64,000 nt of DNA from Apostichopus japonicus (lineage: Eukaryota; Echinodermata; Holothuroidea; Aspidochirotida; Stichopodidae), in the NCBI RefSeq assembly GCF_037975245.1, contig NC_092573.1, forward strand, positions 22,411,265 through 22,475,264, in the 5' to 3' direction. Every line of letters begins with the position of its first letter. Positions within the stretch are counted from its first letter, which is position 1. Shown in pieces: positions 47,001 through 62,724 of this stretch. The position numbers and the translations under genes are program-made. The notes beneath the pieces were generated by a model, which was given only the letters and a program-made list of their open reading frames with translations, searched no databases and had not been told where the DNA came from.

Positions 47001-49881
47001 ATTAACATTGGCCCAATTTAGTTTTCAAAATTTGCCTTTCGTTCTGTCCTTCAAAAGACACCACATTAAATGATCAACTTCACACCACCTTTAGGTTAAG
47101 TTGGTATCCTACCCCAATCCAAGGTCTAACACAGAAGAGTTATAAAAAAAAGCTAACCAGAATATTTTTCATCTTTCTACAAGTTTGGTGATATAACACA
47201 CATTTGCTTTGGAATACTCAGATTTGGTACAAAGTGTGACAACTTTTGACTATAAATGGCTCCAAAATTGAGTGTAGAAACAGAATTTTTGACAATATTT
47301 TCTCTGCATTAGTTTTCACACAGGCAACAATTTTCACCACCACAGAACGTTTGTCCTAACTTCTGCCCCTCTACCCATCCCAAAACCTGTATCGGGGTCC
47401 CTATTGTCCTAACTTCTGCCCCTTTACCCATCCCTAACCTACATTGGGGTCCCTATTGTCCTCATTTCTGCCCCTCTACCCATCCCAAACCTGTATTGGG
47501 GTCCCTATAGTAGACTGTTATTTTACAGGATTTAATAGAAAAAATTCACATCCTAGTTCACATCTTACTTTTTTCACATCTTTCTTTATCATTAGCTGAT
47601 GCTTCAAAGTGACATTGCTACATTCCAACAATCAGCCAAAAAGTCCAGGAAGCAGTTACTATCCTGTGTAGAGGAGACACCAAGTTACCTTACACACTGG
47701 AAAATCCTAAGCTTTGACCCTCAGATCAGAATGGAGACCGAAGGGTTACCTGTTCCGGTACGTCACATTTGTACGTGGTTAGGGAAGAGGGGGAGGGGTA
47801 GAAGAGGGGGGGTGGGAAATTGAAGGAGACGAAAGTGCAAAAGATATTTTCCCAGCACCAATTTCATTCAACTTGCATTTGGATGATAAAAAAATAGTTT
47901 TGTGTGCAGATTTGTGTTTAAGTTTATATTTTATTTCTCATAACAATACTGAAACTATTGTGGATCTGTGCCCCCCCCCCCAAAAAAAAAAAGCTGCCAT
48001 GAATCTTTGCATTTTGTGTATGCATGAAAACAATATGTTTAAGTCCAGGAGCATATTAATAAGTACTCAGTGCATATTGTTAATGTGGTGCTAATTTACA
48101 AACTGTCACATTCATTCAAAAAGTAACTAATGTTATTCCAAGTGAATGGTGTTTGTGGAGGCAGTGTGGGGAAATTAATAGCATAGTTCACATTTTGGCT
48201 TTCTCCATCTGTGTTGTTAAACATTTATAGATAGTTATATAGGTTCCAGACATCAAAGTTAAATTTCATGTGGCATTGTAACATAATTTAACTACCCCCT
48301 CTCCTAGGCAAGAAAATTGTTTCATCGTTATGGTTTGTGGTGTATTTTTACGATCATGAGAAATTCTGCTTTTTCTTGTTCACAATATTTCTTTTTCCCC
48401 TGGCCCTTTTCAAATTTAGTGTATCATTCCCAGTCAGCTGTCAGTTGATCATTTTTACAATTCATGTCTTTTTTCCTATTCAGGCCAACCAGAAGATAAT
48501 ATTTAACCACTGTAAAACCAATCAGGACCTTTGTGTCATCAGTGACTTTATGGTCAGGTGAGTTTGAGGAAGCCCATTGGGTCTATGCTAAATAGATAGA
48601 AAAAAAGACAAACTGTGACAATTCATCTGCGATTCCAAACCTTCCTTCGTGCATCCTACCAAGATATTAGACGACATTTCCCTGTAGCCTTTGAATCGAC
48701 TGGATATACTCTGTCATTCTCAGGTTAAGCAAGGCTTTACATTCGAAGATAAGAGTTGAAACTAGAACATGATTGTGCATCATTATATCTTTTTTCATGT
48801 GATTTACAATTGCAATCGCAAGTATACATTATGACAACAAAATGTTTAATTTTCTGGATTTTAAGCTGCATACTGAATTTGCTCTGAGGTGTTATCATAT
48901 GCTATTCCACTATAAAAGGAAGATGATATATTGGGAAACCTGATCCGTTAGTCAACCAAAATCACACAATCAAGGATAGCATTGTCTTCAGACATCCTCA
49001 TAGTGTTTTTTTGAATACTGCCCCTCAATTTTCAGTTGAGACATCTGTAAGACCAATCCGTCCTTTCTATTGTGTTGCCTGAACTACATAGCTTGTAATA
49101 CCTCTGCTTCAAGTAATGCAAAGTTTTGTATGCCAACATAATGATGGCATTATCTTCAGACATCCTAATAGTAATTTTTGGAATACTCTACCTCTACATA
49201 AGTAAATTTTATGCAAAGTTTTGTATGCCAACATAATGATGACAATGTCTTCAGACATCCCCTTAGTATTATTTGGAATACTGCCCTCATTTTCAGTTGA
49301 GACGTCTGTAAGACCAGTCCATTCTTTCTATCGTCTTGCCTGAACTATAGCTTGTAATACCTCTGCTTCAAATAATGCAAAGTTTTGTATAATTATAATT
49401 TGACCCCCTACATACAGCAAACTAAAGAGAAGACAGGTTAAATTGACCAAGTTCTGTTTTTCTACTCTCTCCTTGGTTTGCTTTACATTTGTATTTTGCC
49501 AAATAGTTAGAGGTCCTGGCATGCCAAATCCAGCATGATGTTTATCAAAGACAAATTTCTCGTTTTGATTTCCGCTAACAACTCTGCAACAATAAACAAT
49601 CAGTTCCCGTCTAATGTTAATTCAAAAATGCATCAGCTTCCTGTTTTGGTAAATAGTACTCTGTGCTTGCAAGTGTGTGTGTGTGATATTTCATATCTCT
49701 TTTCCTCTAAATTTTATTTTTAAATAGGACTCCGTTTGGCAGAGAGTATGAAGTCGTGGCTTATACAGAATTAAATTCACATAAAGCTGAAACTGAAGTC
49801 AACCACTGGATTATCAAGACTGGCCACCCGGGAGATCCCGCACGACAAGCTACCACCCTACCAGTAGGGGCCCAACAATGA
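44048..49881 (+). CDS. CFAP161: Cilia- and flagella-associated protein 161, 292 aa
   Basis: Seven coding exons: 44048-44116, 44473-44562, 45728-45969, 46552-46639, 47596-47757, 48484-48557 and 49728-49881, all with GT/AG and in phase (879 nt, TGA at 49879). The protein follows human CFAP161 (C15orf26) along its whole length. Matches are VRVGNWIEDICLEE at the N-terminus, GELLIQKASKL, the VHFGDHVMLMN strand region, YGQHFCL, GLPVPANQKIIFNHCKTNQ, and the C-terminal REYEVVAYTELNSHKAE plus NHWIIKTGHPGDP. Human length is 301 aa. Family knowledge: a microtubule inner protein of motile-cilium doublets. Presence of this gene means the organism has motile cilia or sperm flagella. The first donor is GTAGCC, weaker than the others. 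An AATAAA at 50946 is a possible poly(A) signal. Confidence 0.96.
47352..47508. repeat. About 53-bp tandem repeat, 3 copies, in a CFAP161 intron
   Basis: GTCCTAACTTCTGCCCCTCT..CCCATCCC..TTGGGGTCCCTATT recurs three times head to tail. Confidence 0.88.
48960..49395. repeat. Diverged tandem repeat in last CFAP161 intron
   Basis: Blocks CTTCAGACATCC, TTTCAGTTGAGAC, CTTGTAATACCTCTGCTTCA and GCAAAGTTTTGTATGCCAAC recur two to three times with deletions between copies. Confidence 0.75.
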
Positions 49882-52421
<2,540 letters not shown>

Positions 52422-54254
52422 TCAATCCTCTCTGGTGATTGCCGTCCTTGTAGCTTCCTTTAACTTCCGTTTGATGTAAGTCATTCGTTTCTTCTCCGAG
52501 TGTTGCATCAAGGGACGCCACTCGTAGTATGGAATCTGTAGATACATGATAGAGTCAACATGGTTATTAATGACACAGAGGCAGACATCATGTAAGCTAT
52601 ACTATAATTCAAGAACAGTGATAGAGGAAAGACTGCAATCTGCACACTTTTACCCTCCCCCCCCCAAATGCACTGAAGCATCAAGACCACAAACAATGCC
52701 ACATGTGTAACCCACTATTATATGCTAGTATATTATCAATTTAACTACCGTTGGATTAAATAATCAGAATTTTTGTACTCCTGTTAGGGCAATTGTTTTT
52801 AAGTACTAAAATGGTAGGAAAGCCACAGCCATTCATTTCTACTAGATTTTTCAATAAAATGTTCCATTTTAATCAAAGACTACAATAAAAAAGAAAGTTT
52901 CTTGACACTATGATCATTATCAAAACACAGTCACTTATCAGTGCTTAAGCTAGCCCTATGAGGCCACTGTAAAACAAAGTTGCTGATGATGACAACCATG
53001 CACATTTACAAATTGCCTGAATTCCTGGAATTTATTCCCTGTTTGTGTACTTAACATGCACATAGGAAGACATCCCTGGTGTGGGAGGGGGATGGGGGAA
53101 TGACATCCCTTTGTGTAAGATGTGGGTGGAAGGGGGGTGATATCCCTTTGTGTTAAGTATAGGGGAATGATATCCCTTTGTGTAAGGTGTGGGAGGGGGA
53201 GGTGCAACATGAGCATAGGCCTTTTCTCCCACCAGTGGGAATTGTTTACATACTGTCCTGATACCTGTAAATACTGTGCCATAATGAACAGAAATGGTAG
53301 TGTGATCTAACTATCTTTCTAAGACATTTGAATGTTAATACCAGCATTGAATGTTCCTGATTTAGCGGGGTGTTAACCTAGTAATCCAATGCCGAAAAAC
53401 TGTTTTAAAATGGTTAATGTTTGGTCGGCAAACCAAACAATTATTATGACATATACTCCCACCATTTCTGTTGCAATTTTGTTGGCTGGCAGTAATTAAC
53501 AAACTTTCATCTCAGGGATGTTATCATTAGTTTAACAGTTGAGAATGAACTTCACATTCAACCCTAAAATACACCTCCTGTAAAAGGTATTGACACCCTG
53601 TCGATCAAGAGGATCGTTCACTGAAATATTACTGTCGCTAATCCCATGTGATCTGGCACTAAGATGAAGCTAATCAAATTACACATTCAGGTTATTTCAA
53701 ATATCTGTTTGTCTCTCCACTCCATCCAAACCTGACCTATCATATTAACCTAGCCTATCCTCACTGACAATTCGGCCGTCAGGTTTTCATATTAAACCCT
53801 ATTTATGTGGCCCACAGAACCCTCTGGCCCAAAAAACATAAAATAAAATAAAATATAAAAGGTAAACTTTGTATAGTAGCCCAGTTCTCACTTGAGACAG
53901 GATATTTCAATTTTCAACATAACAGATGGGCAATGCATATATATATAGCACTTTCTGATCTCTCATTTGACATGGTAATCTTGAGAGTAGGTACATTCTT
54001 AAGAGTTGTAGCACTTGAACTAGGTACAAAGTTTCATTATGGCAAGTTGCAAGATCCATTTCGTGCCCACCCATCCCTTGTCCTAACGTACATTACGATG
54101 GCTCCTAACATGAAGAGTAACGAGCGAAGCATCTGTTACCTCGGCAACCTTGTACCCTAATCGCATCAGTTGTCTCTTCTTCATCACGTGAACTCCTAAG
54201 AGCTTTCTCGGAGTAAGCCGGTAGTTGTTCTGTAACTGGATCAGAATAGCACAT
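52422..54254 (-). CDS. FASTKD-family protein, C-terminal RAP domain (5' exons not found)
   Basis: Two exons, 54140-54254 and 52422-52535 (TGA at 52422-52424), joined between E and I codons. The product ends with a typical RAP domain: LQNNYRLTPRKLLGVHVMKK, then a GYKV strand, then IPYYEW, then a Lys-rich terminal helix (EKKRMTYIKRKLKEA). In FASTK-domain proteins this module follows the FAST_1 and FAST_2 regions and the proteins act in mitochondrial RNA processing and stability. Only 75 residues are visible. The upstream exons expected on the minus strand above 54254 were not found, so they are either poorly conserved or beyond the window. The member (FASTKD1-5) cannot be named. Another RAP-domain protein is possible. 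Confidence 0.75.
53060..53210. repeat. About 50-bp G-rich tandem repeat, 3 copies
   Basis: GA(C/T)ATCCCTTTGTGT followed by a G-rich run recurs three times, in the intron between the two FASTKD-family exons. Confidence 0.8.
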
Positions 54255-56246
54255 CTGTATAAAAAGGGAGGAAAAAAATTTAAATCGTTAAAAGCTGCAA
54301 AATACTGATAGACATCAAACCAAATACTGACATTTCAACCCCCCCCCCCCAAAAAAAAAAAAAAATACTGACAATTCAAACCTGAAAAAGTCCCAGAGAG
54401 AACGAATGTTAGTCTTCAAGCATAAAATTAACATGGTTAATTTAAAAGAAATTCAATTATTCCATTTAGTTTTAAAAAAAAACTTGTTTTTTAAATGACA
54501 ATGTTGAACAAGCTAACCTAATCCAATGTGACGAAGTTACAGTTTGTTCTGTTAATTTAGTAACTAAACCTCTCTTGAAATATCCATCACGATTAATGTG
54601 ACTAATCTTGGTTTATTTAAATAATTTTATTTCTATAAATATACAGAGCAAAACAAGGTGTCGCTTTAATCTTTGTTTGTGCATTACAAAGCTGTGACCT
54701 AGGGGCACTTTATATTACCTTTATCTCTTGTAATCAATTTCCATTCATTCATTCTTAATTTGATGACACAGAAATTTAATAAGAAGACAGATTAAATATA
54801 ATAACATCATTTCCAATGTCCCTCCTGTAAAAACTTAAGAGGTATTTGTTTGGTAAAACATTGCATCCAAGACACACCATTATTCATAAAGAATAATACC
54901 ATATTCAATACTCTGCAAGCTTTGAAAGACTTAATCAATAAAATAAAATTATTCAATTCTTGTACAAACAGCTTCAAGGTATTTCCGACCCCACTGTTGG
55001 ATCGCAATGTAGCATACCTCAGAAAAAGTGTGTTATTAACATGTTGTAGCAACAATTTGGTTTATTAAACCAAGTTATCACACATATTCATTTTATTAAA
55101 GAATAAACATACAATTCCTCCTTCCTTTCTTTATCTTTGGGGGACAACTGTCAGGTCTGTTCATATGATGAGAAGTATTAAAACTCGACCATTTCTAAAC
55201 AGTATTCCGCTAGTCGTGAATGCCCAGACTCAATGTAAGACACCATAATAAGAAAGTGGCTAGTGGCAAGGAGAAGGCTAAATCAGTTTAAACTACAAAT
55301 CAAAACAGGGGTGCTGATAAGGGGTTGCCTATCATCACATGGCTCCAGATACCCCAAATATGTTCATGTTTTTATTACAATTACGACCGCAATACATTTT
55401 ACGAGCTTATCACTTTTTCTCACTGATCGTATCAGACACCGACTGAGAAACGGGTTAATACCGAGACGTATTTTTCGCTCTTACCCTGCTACAGAAATGG
55501 AATTTTCCCGGGGTCACTCTCCGTCCTGATTTGGCGAGGGCTGCAGATATGCCCTCCTTTTTACTTGATTGACCTTATCCCGATGAAATGGTGATATCGT
55601 TGGCAGTGGAAACAAAAACACCACAATTACCAGCTAATCAGTTGGCGCCACATGTTCAATCTTTTGTTTCTATTACTCATTGTGATAGCGGACCCCTCTC
55701 GTCGCAGCATGGGTTCAAGGTGGCACGTTGCGACCCAATTGATTTCATAAGGGGGGCCCCACCTCGGAACATCTGCTTCTTACCCCACGTACGTGAAAGG
55801 AGAGACCAACGGTCATCTGTGAGGTCATCGAATGACACCATCGACCGTACCGTCGCAAAAGACCAGTTTAAAATTTTCAAGACGATATTAAGTTTTCACG
55901 CTGTGCATTGGGAAAACCATACATACACAAAACAGGAAAAAAACTTTGGAGAGATTTCCATCAATAAATAGACCCCTCTCAGATTTACACGATTCGGTCA
56001 TAACACGCGTGAGAATGTGACGCGAATCAATACACGAAGCGAGTTTGTTTTTTTGGACGGATAAACAAAACGTCAACAAGATGCAACCCCTATAAAACGT
56101 GAATGTGATGTTCGATCAGCTTCAAAAAGCTAGACGAAAATCATTTTTACAAAGGTTGACAGCAGAGGAGTAAACAGTTTGTGGTGTGGCACCAGCCAAA
56201 GGTTTGCTGCACCAATGTTAGCTGAAGCTAGTTTCAGAAATTTAAA

Positions 56247-56625
56247 TGAATGTTCATCATAACTGCCTCCTCAATGGTGTCATGAATGTTCACCATAACT
56301 GCCTACTTAACGGTGTAATGAAATGTTCACCATAACTGCCTACTCAATGGTGCAATGAATGTTCACCATAACTGCCTACTCAACGGTGCAATTAATATTC
56401 ACCATAACTACCTACTCAACGGTGCAATGAATGTTCACCATAACTGCCTACTCAATGGTGTCATGAATGTTCACCATAATTGCCTCCTCAACGGTGCAAT
56501 GAATGTTCACCATAACTGCCTCCTTAATGGTGTCATGAATGTTCACCATAACTGCCTACTCAACGGTGTAATGAAATGTTCACCATAACTGCCTTCTCAA
56601 TGGTGTAATGAAATGTTGACCACTC
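56247..56625. repeat. 36-bp minisatellite, about 11 copies
   Basis: Unit AATGTTCACCATAACTGCCT plus (A/C)CTCAA(C/T)GGTG(C/T)AATG. Two units are 38 bp. Because 36 is divisible by 3, one frame stays open over seven units (MNVHHNCLLNG-type), which is a by-product of the repeat. Confidence 0.92.
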
Positions 56626-56649
56626 AACAATGTAAATGTTCAATTTTTA

Positions 56650-56775
56650 TCAATGAGGGAAGCATGCTTTTGCCAATCTCTTATGCAATCATTAGTCCCT
56701 ATCAATAAGGGAAGCATGCGTTTAACCATATCTTATGCAATCATTTGACTCCATCAATAAGGGAGGCATGATATA
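56650..56775. repeat. About 53-bp tandem repeat, 2-3 copies
   Basis: ATCAAT(A/G)AGGGAAGCATGC followed by TCTTATGCAATCATT recurs, directly after the 36-bp array. Confidence 0.78.
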
Positions 56776-58140
56776 TCACATCCAGAAAGAAAACCATACT
56801 GATACACTCGGTATGTTATAGAGCTGTACAGCCTGTGCAGAGCTTTGCATGGTACAGTATGAGTATGAAAATGTTCCCTATTCCTTCTTTTCAAAACAGG
56901 GAAAAACTCGGTAGCAAAGCACGGTCAGAAAACTGTACATACATTACTGTGCAGAGTCAACAGCATGTTCAACAGATAGGATCCTAGACCACCTTGAAAG
57001 CTAACCATCAAAACAATGGAATATAATGATACGATGATACCCAAATTGTTATAATTAACCTTGACAACTGGCGGCTTAATCACACTCCGGGAGTTGATAA
57101 CCTATCTTTGGAGATGACAATATCAGGAATTTGTAATACAACATTGATCTTTTTGCATGTTAGTCTTTCTCTGATCTGCTATAATTCTCTGCATTCTGTA
57201 TACAAGGTTTTTCCCCTTCTCTTAAATAGCAAGCGTGGCTAATCTTTCGATAATCTGTCGATATTTGCCAAGAGAGACAGAATGACAACAAAAAAAGGAG
57301 AGATTTGATAAGGACCTAAAATCCTGGACTTCATATCTGGGGGCTATATACCTCTCTCTCTGTCTTATCAGTTGTTTAATGCCCACAAGTCTCGTCCAAC
57401 GGTGATTTATCATAGAGTAAACATTCTTCTGACATTAATGAGAATTTGAACATATTTTGGTCCACTAATCAGATTTAAGGATGGAAACTTGCATCAAAGA
57501 AGAATGTATGAAGTGGATGTAGCAGAACCCAAACAGCCAGTGTTTTTTCATCTCTGTATAAAGAAATGACTCGAGTTATCCCTGCTTAGCTGTGATTGGA
57601 CAAAGGCCGGCCTACATGTTGTCTGATCTTGAGCGTTGCGGGAGGTAGCGTTCTTGGTAGGGCAGATCGTCTTAATTTACGGCGAGAGGTATAACCATTT
57701 TATGAGAGGGGTGCATAATTATACCTTTCCATTACTCTTGATCTAATTATGTCAAAACATTTTAAATTGACTGATATCCCAAGCGGTTCAAAACATCAAC
57801 AATCCGACAGTCGGCCTACAATGACCTTGCAACAACCTTTTCTCTTTTCATTTAGTTTTTGTTTCTGCACAGAATGACGTACCCATCTGGTTGTGAATGT
57901 GGATGCCACACAACGTTTGCATCTGACCATCGCATGAATTGGTCAATCGGTCATATATAAACCAACAAGACAATACCTTTGAGCTTAATAATAACTTTTG
58001 GTTGCCAAGTTCTGCTAGGATTCGACCACAGCTTTGAAAACATTTCCTGTTAGGTTTCTTAGGATTACAACTACAAATTTTTAGAATAAGGATTGATACA
58101 ACCAACATCATATTCATGGTTGTATCTTTGATGGCTATAT

Positions 58141-58760
58141 CTGATGTGGACAGCAGTCACATAGCAGCGACACAGAATAGCAGCTGTACAGAATGACTAT
58201 ATGCTGCCATAACTATAACTTGGACAGCGTCACATAGCATAAACAAAGCAGCGATACAGATTGAAAGTACATGACACAAATGCATCTAGCAGCTGTACAG
58301 CATAAATATATACTGCCATAACTACAACTTAAACAGCAGCCACATAGCATAAACATAGCATCGATACAGAATGAGCAGCTGTACATAATAGCAGCTGTAC
58401 AGAATAAATATATACTGCCAGAACTACAACTTAAACAGCAGCCACATAGCATAAACATAGCATCGATACAGAATGAGCAGCTGTACATAATAGCAGCTGT
58501 ACAGAATAAATATATACTGCCATAACTAGTACTTGGACAGCGTCACATAGCATCAACATAGCAGTGATACAGAATGAAAGTACAGTACACAAATGCATCT
58601 AGCAGCTGTACAGCATAAATATATACTGCCATAACTACAACTTAAACAGCAGGCCACATAGCAGCGATAAAGAATGACCAGCTGTACAGAATAACTATAT
58701 ACTGCCATAACTACAACTTGGACAACAGCCACATAGCATGGACACAGCAGCGATACACAA
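58141..58760. repeat. Complex tandem array with CAGCTGTACA units
   Basis: About six units of roughly 100-120 bp contain GCAGCTGTACAGAATAA, TATATACTGCCATAACTACA, CAGCAGCCACATAGCATAAA and GCGATACAGAATGA. Two unit types alternate (with or without AAATGCATCTAGCAG). Confidence 0.88.
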
Positions 58761-59959
58761 AAGAAAAGTACAGGGCAGAATTCAAAAGTAGGTAAAGGTC
58801 AAAAACTGAATGCCCCAATATTGCCCCAATATCATCCAATAACGAAAAAAAATTGAAAAATAAAATGAAAAGCTACTATAAATGAAAGCCTAAAGGTGTC
58901 AAGTGCAAACATTTATACTTGTTTTATCACCCTTTAAGTAATTTACATAAAGGCAGGTGTTTTTGGTCAGCTATTTCTCAGGTCTCTATTGATTCCTGGT
59001 ATTGAGGGTCTCACATAATCCTCATGTGGGCTAATTTCTTTTGTTTCAGTGCTTTTCGGGGGTGACAATTGGGTTTGGGCATCAGTGGGTGCTGTCAGGG
59101 GTTTCCTTGGGGAATGTTTACACACCCTGCCAAAATCCTTAAGACGGTGGTTACGCCTCCGCAGGGTTCCACCCTGTGCCACGATCCCCTTTCACAGGAA
59201 GACAGCTGTTTCACGTCACTAATAAGCCAACCTCCGACAGAATCTTTTTATTCTGTTCACGGTTTTGGTGGGATTTCAAATTTCCTCCATAATTTGATAC
59301 ATTAAGATGTAATTATCTCAAACGGGTACGAAAGGACAGGTGTGGCGACTCTACCGAGAGTCAACCTACATAACCAATCAGTAAAACAAGTGATCAATTT
59401 ATCAACTTCGCTATCCTCATCAACTTCCATTTTACGCAAATTTCTGCCAGTTTAACGGGAATTGAGGCAATTTAGGTAGGGATACTTAGGGTTCCATACC
59501 ACTCACTCACTCTACGGTACAAAATATAACCTGTTAAACAATCATTTTAGGTTTCTATGTAAAATCTATTGAATTAACCCACATACATTATTCATTTCTC
59601 ATACAGGAATATAAACTTTTTTTGTTTTTGTATTTATTCTTTATGATTCTGCTTTTTCTACTGAATTATTGGCTTTGTATGAGCACTTTTGATCAGTTTA
59701 GTGTGGACTTGTCTCTAACAGTTTTATTAATGTTTGGTTCTATGAAGATGATGTTTGAACTATGTTATTACTGTTACAACATACAGATACTTCCTTCAAT
59801 TTCATTAATCACTTATTAGCACCTATTAAAAGTAAAAACATGAAAAATTTTCAACTGGGTTTTTGCATGCATGTGATTAAGTCTATGGATACTTACAAAG
59901 TTCAGTACGAGTAATACTTATTGAATTTGGTACAATATCTGGAGACTGATCACCAATCT

Positions 59960-60153
59960 GCTTAAGGGTACTTTGACTTCTACCGGCTAATATGGGAGCT
60001 TGCTGGTGCTATTCAGCATGAGGTACCCATGCTTAAGGGTACTTTGACTTCTACCGGCTAACATGGGAGCTTGCTGGTGCTATTCAACATGATCTTCCCA
60101 TGCTTAAGGGTACTTTGACTTCTACCGGCTAATATGGGAGCTTGCTGGTGCCA
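59960..60153. repeat. 71-bp tandem repeat, 2.7 copies
   Basis: GCTTAAGGGTACTTTGACTT starts at 59960, 60031 and 60102. Copies are almost identical, so the duplication is recent. Confidence 0.9.
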
Positions 60154-61137
60154 TGTGAGAATCTCCACATTTTAACAAACAGAATGAAACACATTGCAGT
60201 AGAAATCTTGAGCATAAACGAGTATTCTTATATCATAACTGTAAAGTATACTGACTGGGTGCGTTTTTTAAACTTGTTTGCATAATACACTAAGTATGTA
60301 TGAAACTATAGATCCGAACTGAATTAAGTTTTGGAAAAATATGAATAGAAATCGAAGCATCAATTTGCATACTAAATCATGCCAATTGTGAGATATGTTC
60401 ATTTGGAGTTCATATCAAAAGTAAACTTGCACCAAACAAGTGTGATGGCATACATGCAAAACTACAGAAAACTGTTTCACTTTTGCTTCTAAATTAGAAT
60501 TCAGCTTCTTTTGTTTCGGATCAGATCATGAACACATTCATGATCAATGGTATCATATGAACTTTACAACCCTGTCTTGAATGTTTCAAGGTCAAATCAA
60601 TGCAGTGAATAATCAAAGAAAAACAAAACATGTTTCATTAACCGTGTAATTGGCAAACATAAGTCTTATAGCCTTAAATAACATGTTAATAATGCATTAC
60701 ATATTAGTCAAGGACAAAATGGTGTCAAAAAAACATTTAGTAGTGTTCTGTTGTCTATATGATGCCAGAAATATAGATTTAGTTTTGGTTGAGAATAGTT
60801 GGAATTTATTAGCCTGCAATGAGAAGCCCATACCGTTAATGTAGCATTTACTGTATATTGGGGACCTTCCATATATCTGAAAGCTAAACATCTGGAAAAC
60901 CAGAATAGCTATTAAAACATAATTAACACTCATATTTGTTTTGTTTTTTGTACTTTGTCTTGGTCTTTACCATATGGAGAGTAAATCTGCCACAAAAGTC
61001 ATCCTATCAGTGGACAAACAAAAAACGAGTATAAATGCAGATAACACAGATAACATCAAATTGACTGACTCTCTCTTTCTTCAGACTGACATACACCAAA
61101 GGCAATTTGTGAACCGACTCCTACCACGGCTAACGAC

Positions 61138-61274
61138 ATGTTGCATAAAAGGAAGACGGACATCTCTGAGAAAGCGGCTGTTCTCTCAAGCCTACGCGAC
61201 ACACTAGATTACCAGGTTGCCCTTGCCCCACTTTTCTCGAGCACCAGAAATGTAGATGGGGAGAACAAGGAGAC
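61138..61274 (+). CDS. Candidate coding exon, unknown protein
   Basis: An ATG with G at -3 opens a frame of 45 codons with protein-like composition (MLHKRKTDISEKAAVLSSL at the start, then a DYQVALAPLF stretch). It ends at a good donor, GTGAGT, at 61275. The frame is also open back to 61090, so an internal exon from an AG at 61100-61101 is possible. No family recognised and no partner exon found. Confidence 0.3.
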
Positions 61275-62264
61275 GTGAGTTGACCTAGAAATCTTGGTTG
61301 GGTTGCGGTTTGGGGACACCCCGGGTCTGTCTATTGTTCTAAAGTGATATGCAACGTTATTAGAAAACAGCGTGCATCGGGTGACCTAATTAAATCATGC
61401 GACCCAGTGACCTGGTTAGCATGGGTGGTAGCTGCCTCAAGCACCCTTCCTGAGTCGCCCAAAAGAATTCTGCTAATAGACTGTCAACATGTCTCTTTTC
61501 CCCGCTTTTGACTTTTTGGAAAGAAAAAGGAGAAGATATGAAGAGTGACTTCTTTTTACTTTGTGAATAATTTTTTCTCTTACATGTTTTCGTGTCTGGG
61601 CGGATGCAAAACATCGAGATAGCAGTCGCTAGTAATGCCTGACATGAGCCCTGAGTTGAGAAGGACAAGCTTTGAAAGAGTTAAAGCCCTTTCCTGGTGC
61701 AAGATTTGTTCTTGCCCTAGTTCCTAATTTTTTTTGTTTCTCAAGTTTACAGTGAAGCCTTGCTAAATCCATCGAGAGGAACTGTAGAATATAAGTATTA
61801 AAAGTGGTCTGTTAGTTACAACAAGACAAAATTCATTCCATCCATAGGAGCGGTATGCGTAGTTCAAATGGACTCGCCCGTGCGCTTAGACATCTATCTT
61901 AACTGTAGGACTAGCCACTCTGTGTGCCAAGAATGTCTGGGTAAAATAAGACTCTCTGATTGACATCAATACAAACGGCACAAATAGCTGATGGTCTGTC
62001 AAGCACGGGTGATTCCATTTACCATCGACTGTGGGACTCGTTATGGGTCGGTCTTGTTCGGTGAGACTCATCGAGTCTGTTAATATCAACTGCATGGATA
62101 ACTAGTAATGGTCTGTCTTAACAGTCAGGTCAATGGGTAACACTCATAGACTTTATTATAAATAAGTGTATACTTGCACAGAATAATACGTGATTATTCA
62201 ACTATGTGCAATACATAGAGACAACTACTCCAGACCAATCTGAAGTGACTCAATTTATCTGACT

Positions 62265-62296
62265 GGGGGGGTTGGGGGTCGGGGTGGGGTGGGGGG
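62265..62296 (+). other. Strong G-quadruplex-type motif
   Basis: Five or more runs of 4-7 G separated by 1-2 bases in 32 bp. Confidence 0.75.
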
Positions 62297-62724
62297 TTAT
62301 GAAGTGGTACCTTGAAATGGTATCATAGCACCAAAAGAAACAATTCTGTACTCAAGAAAAATATAGCTGACTCCTTGCATTAATTTATAATTTACCCAAA
62401 CTTATTCAACAACGTCACTTAACTGTGGCTTAAACATTTATAATTCCAAACACCAATTTTAACACTTAACATATTATATATGTATGACTAAAGTGTTATA
62501 GCAGACTATGAAATTATGCCTGACCTAATGTGTCTATAAAATTTGGGATGAACTGGTTTCAAATTTTTTAGCAAATCGTTAAGTTGTTTACAAAGGATCT
62601 TCCAGAGGCAAATAATGTGACACTCTTGGTAAAGCTCAGCGTCCCACACTGCTAATGTAAACCATATCTCAATCTCCTATTCCGAACTCTAGACATGACT
62701 TTTATGAAACAGGAGGAGTTGCTA

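Noticed and set aside
55588-55971. 127-codon plus-strand open frame
   Set aside because: No recognisable motif, no splice partners and irregular composition; probably random in a slightly GC-richer patch.
58967-59182. Basic minus-strand frame ending in DLRNS
   Set aside because: It lacks a true ATG at its apparent start and has no splice partner or similarity.
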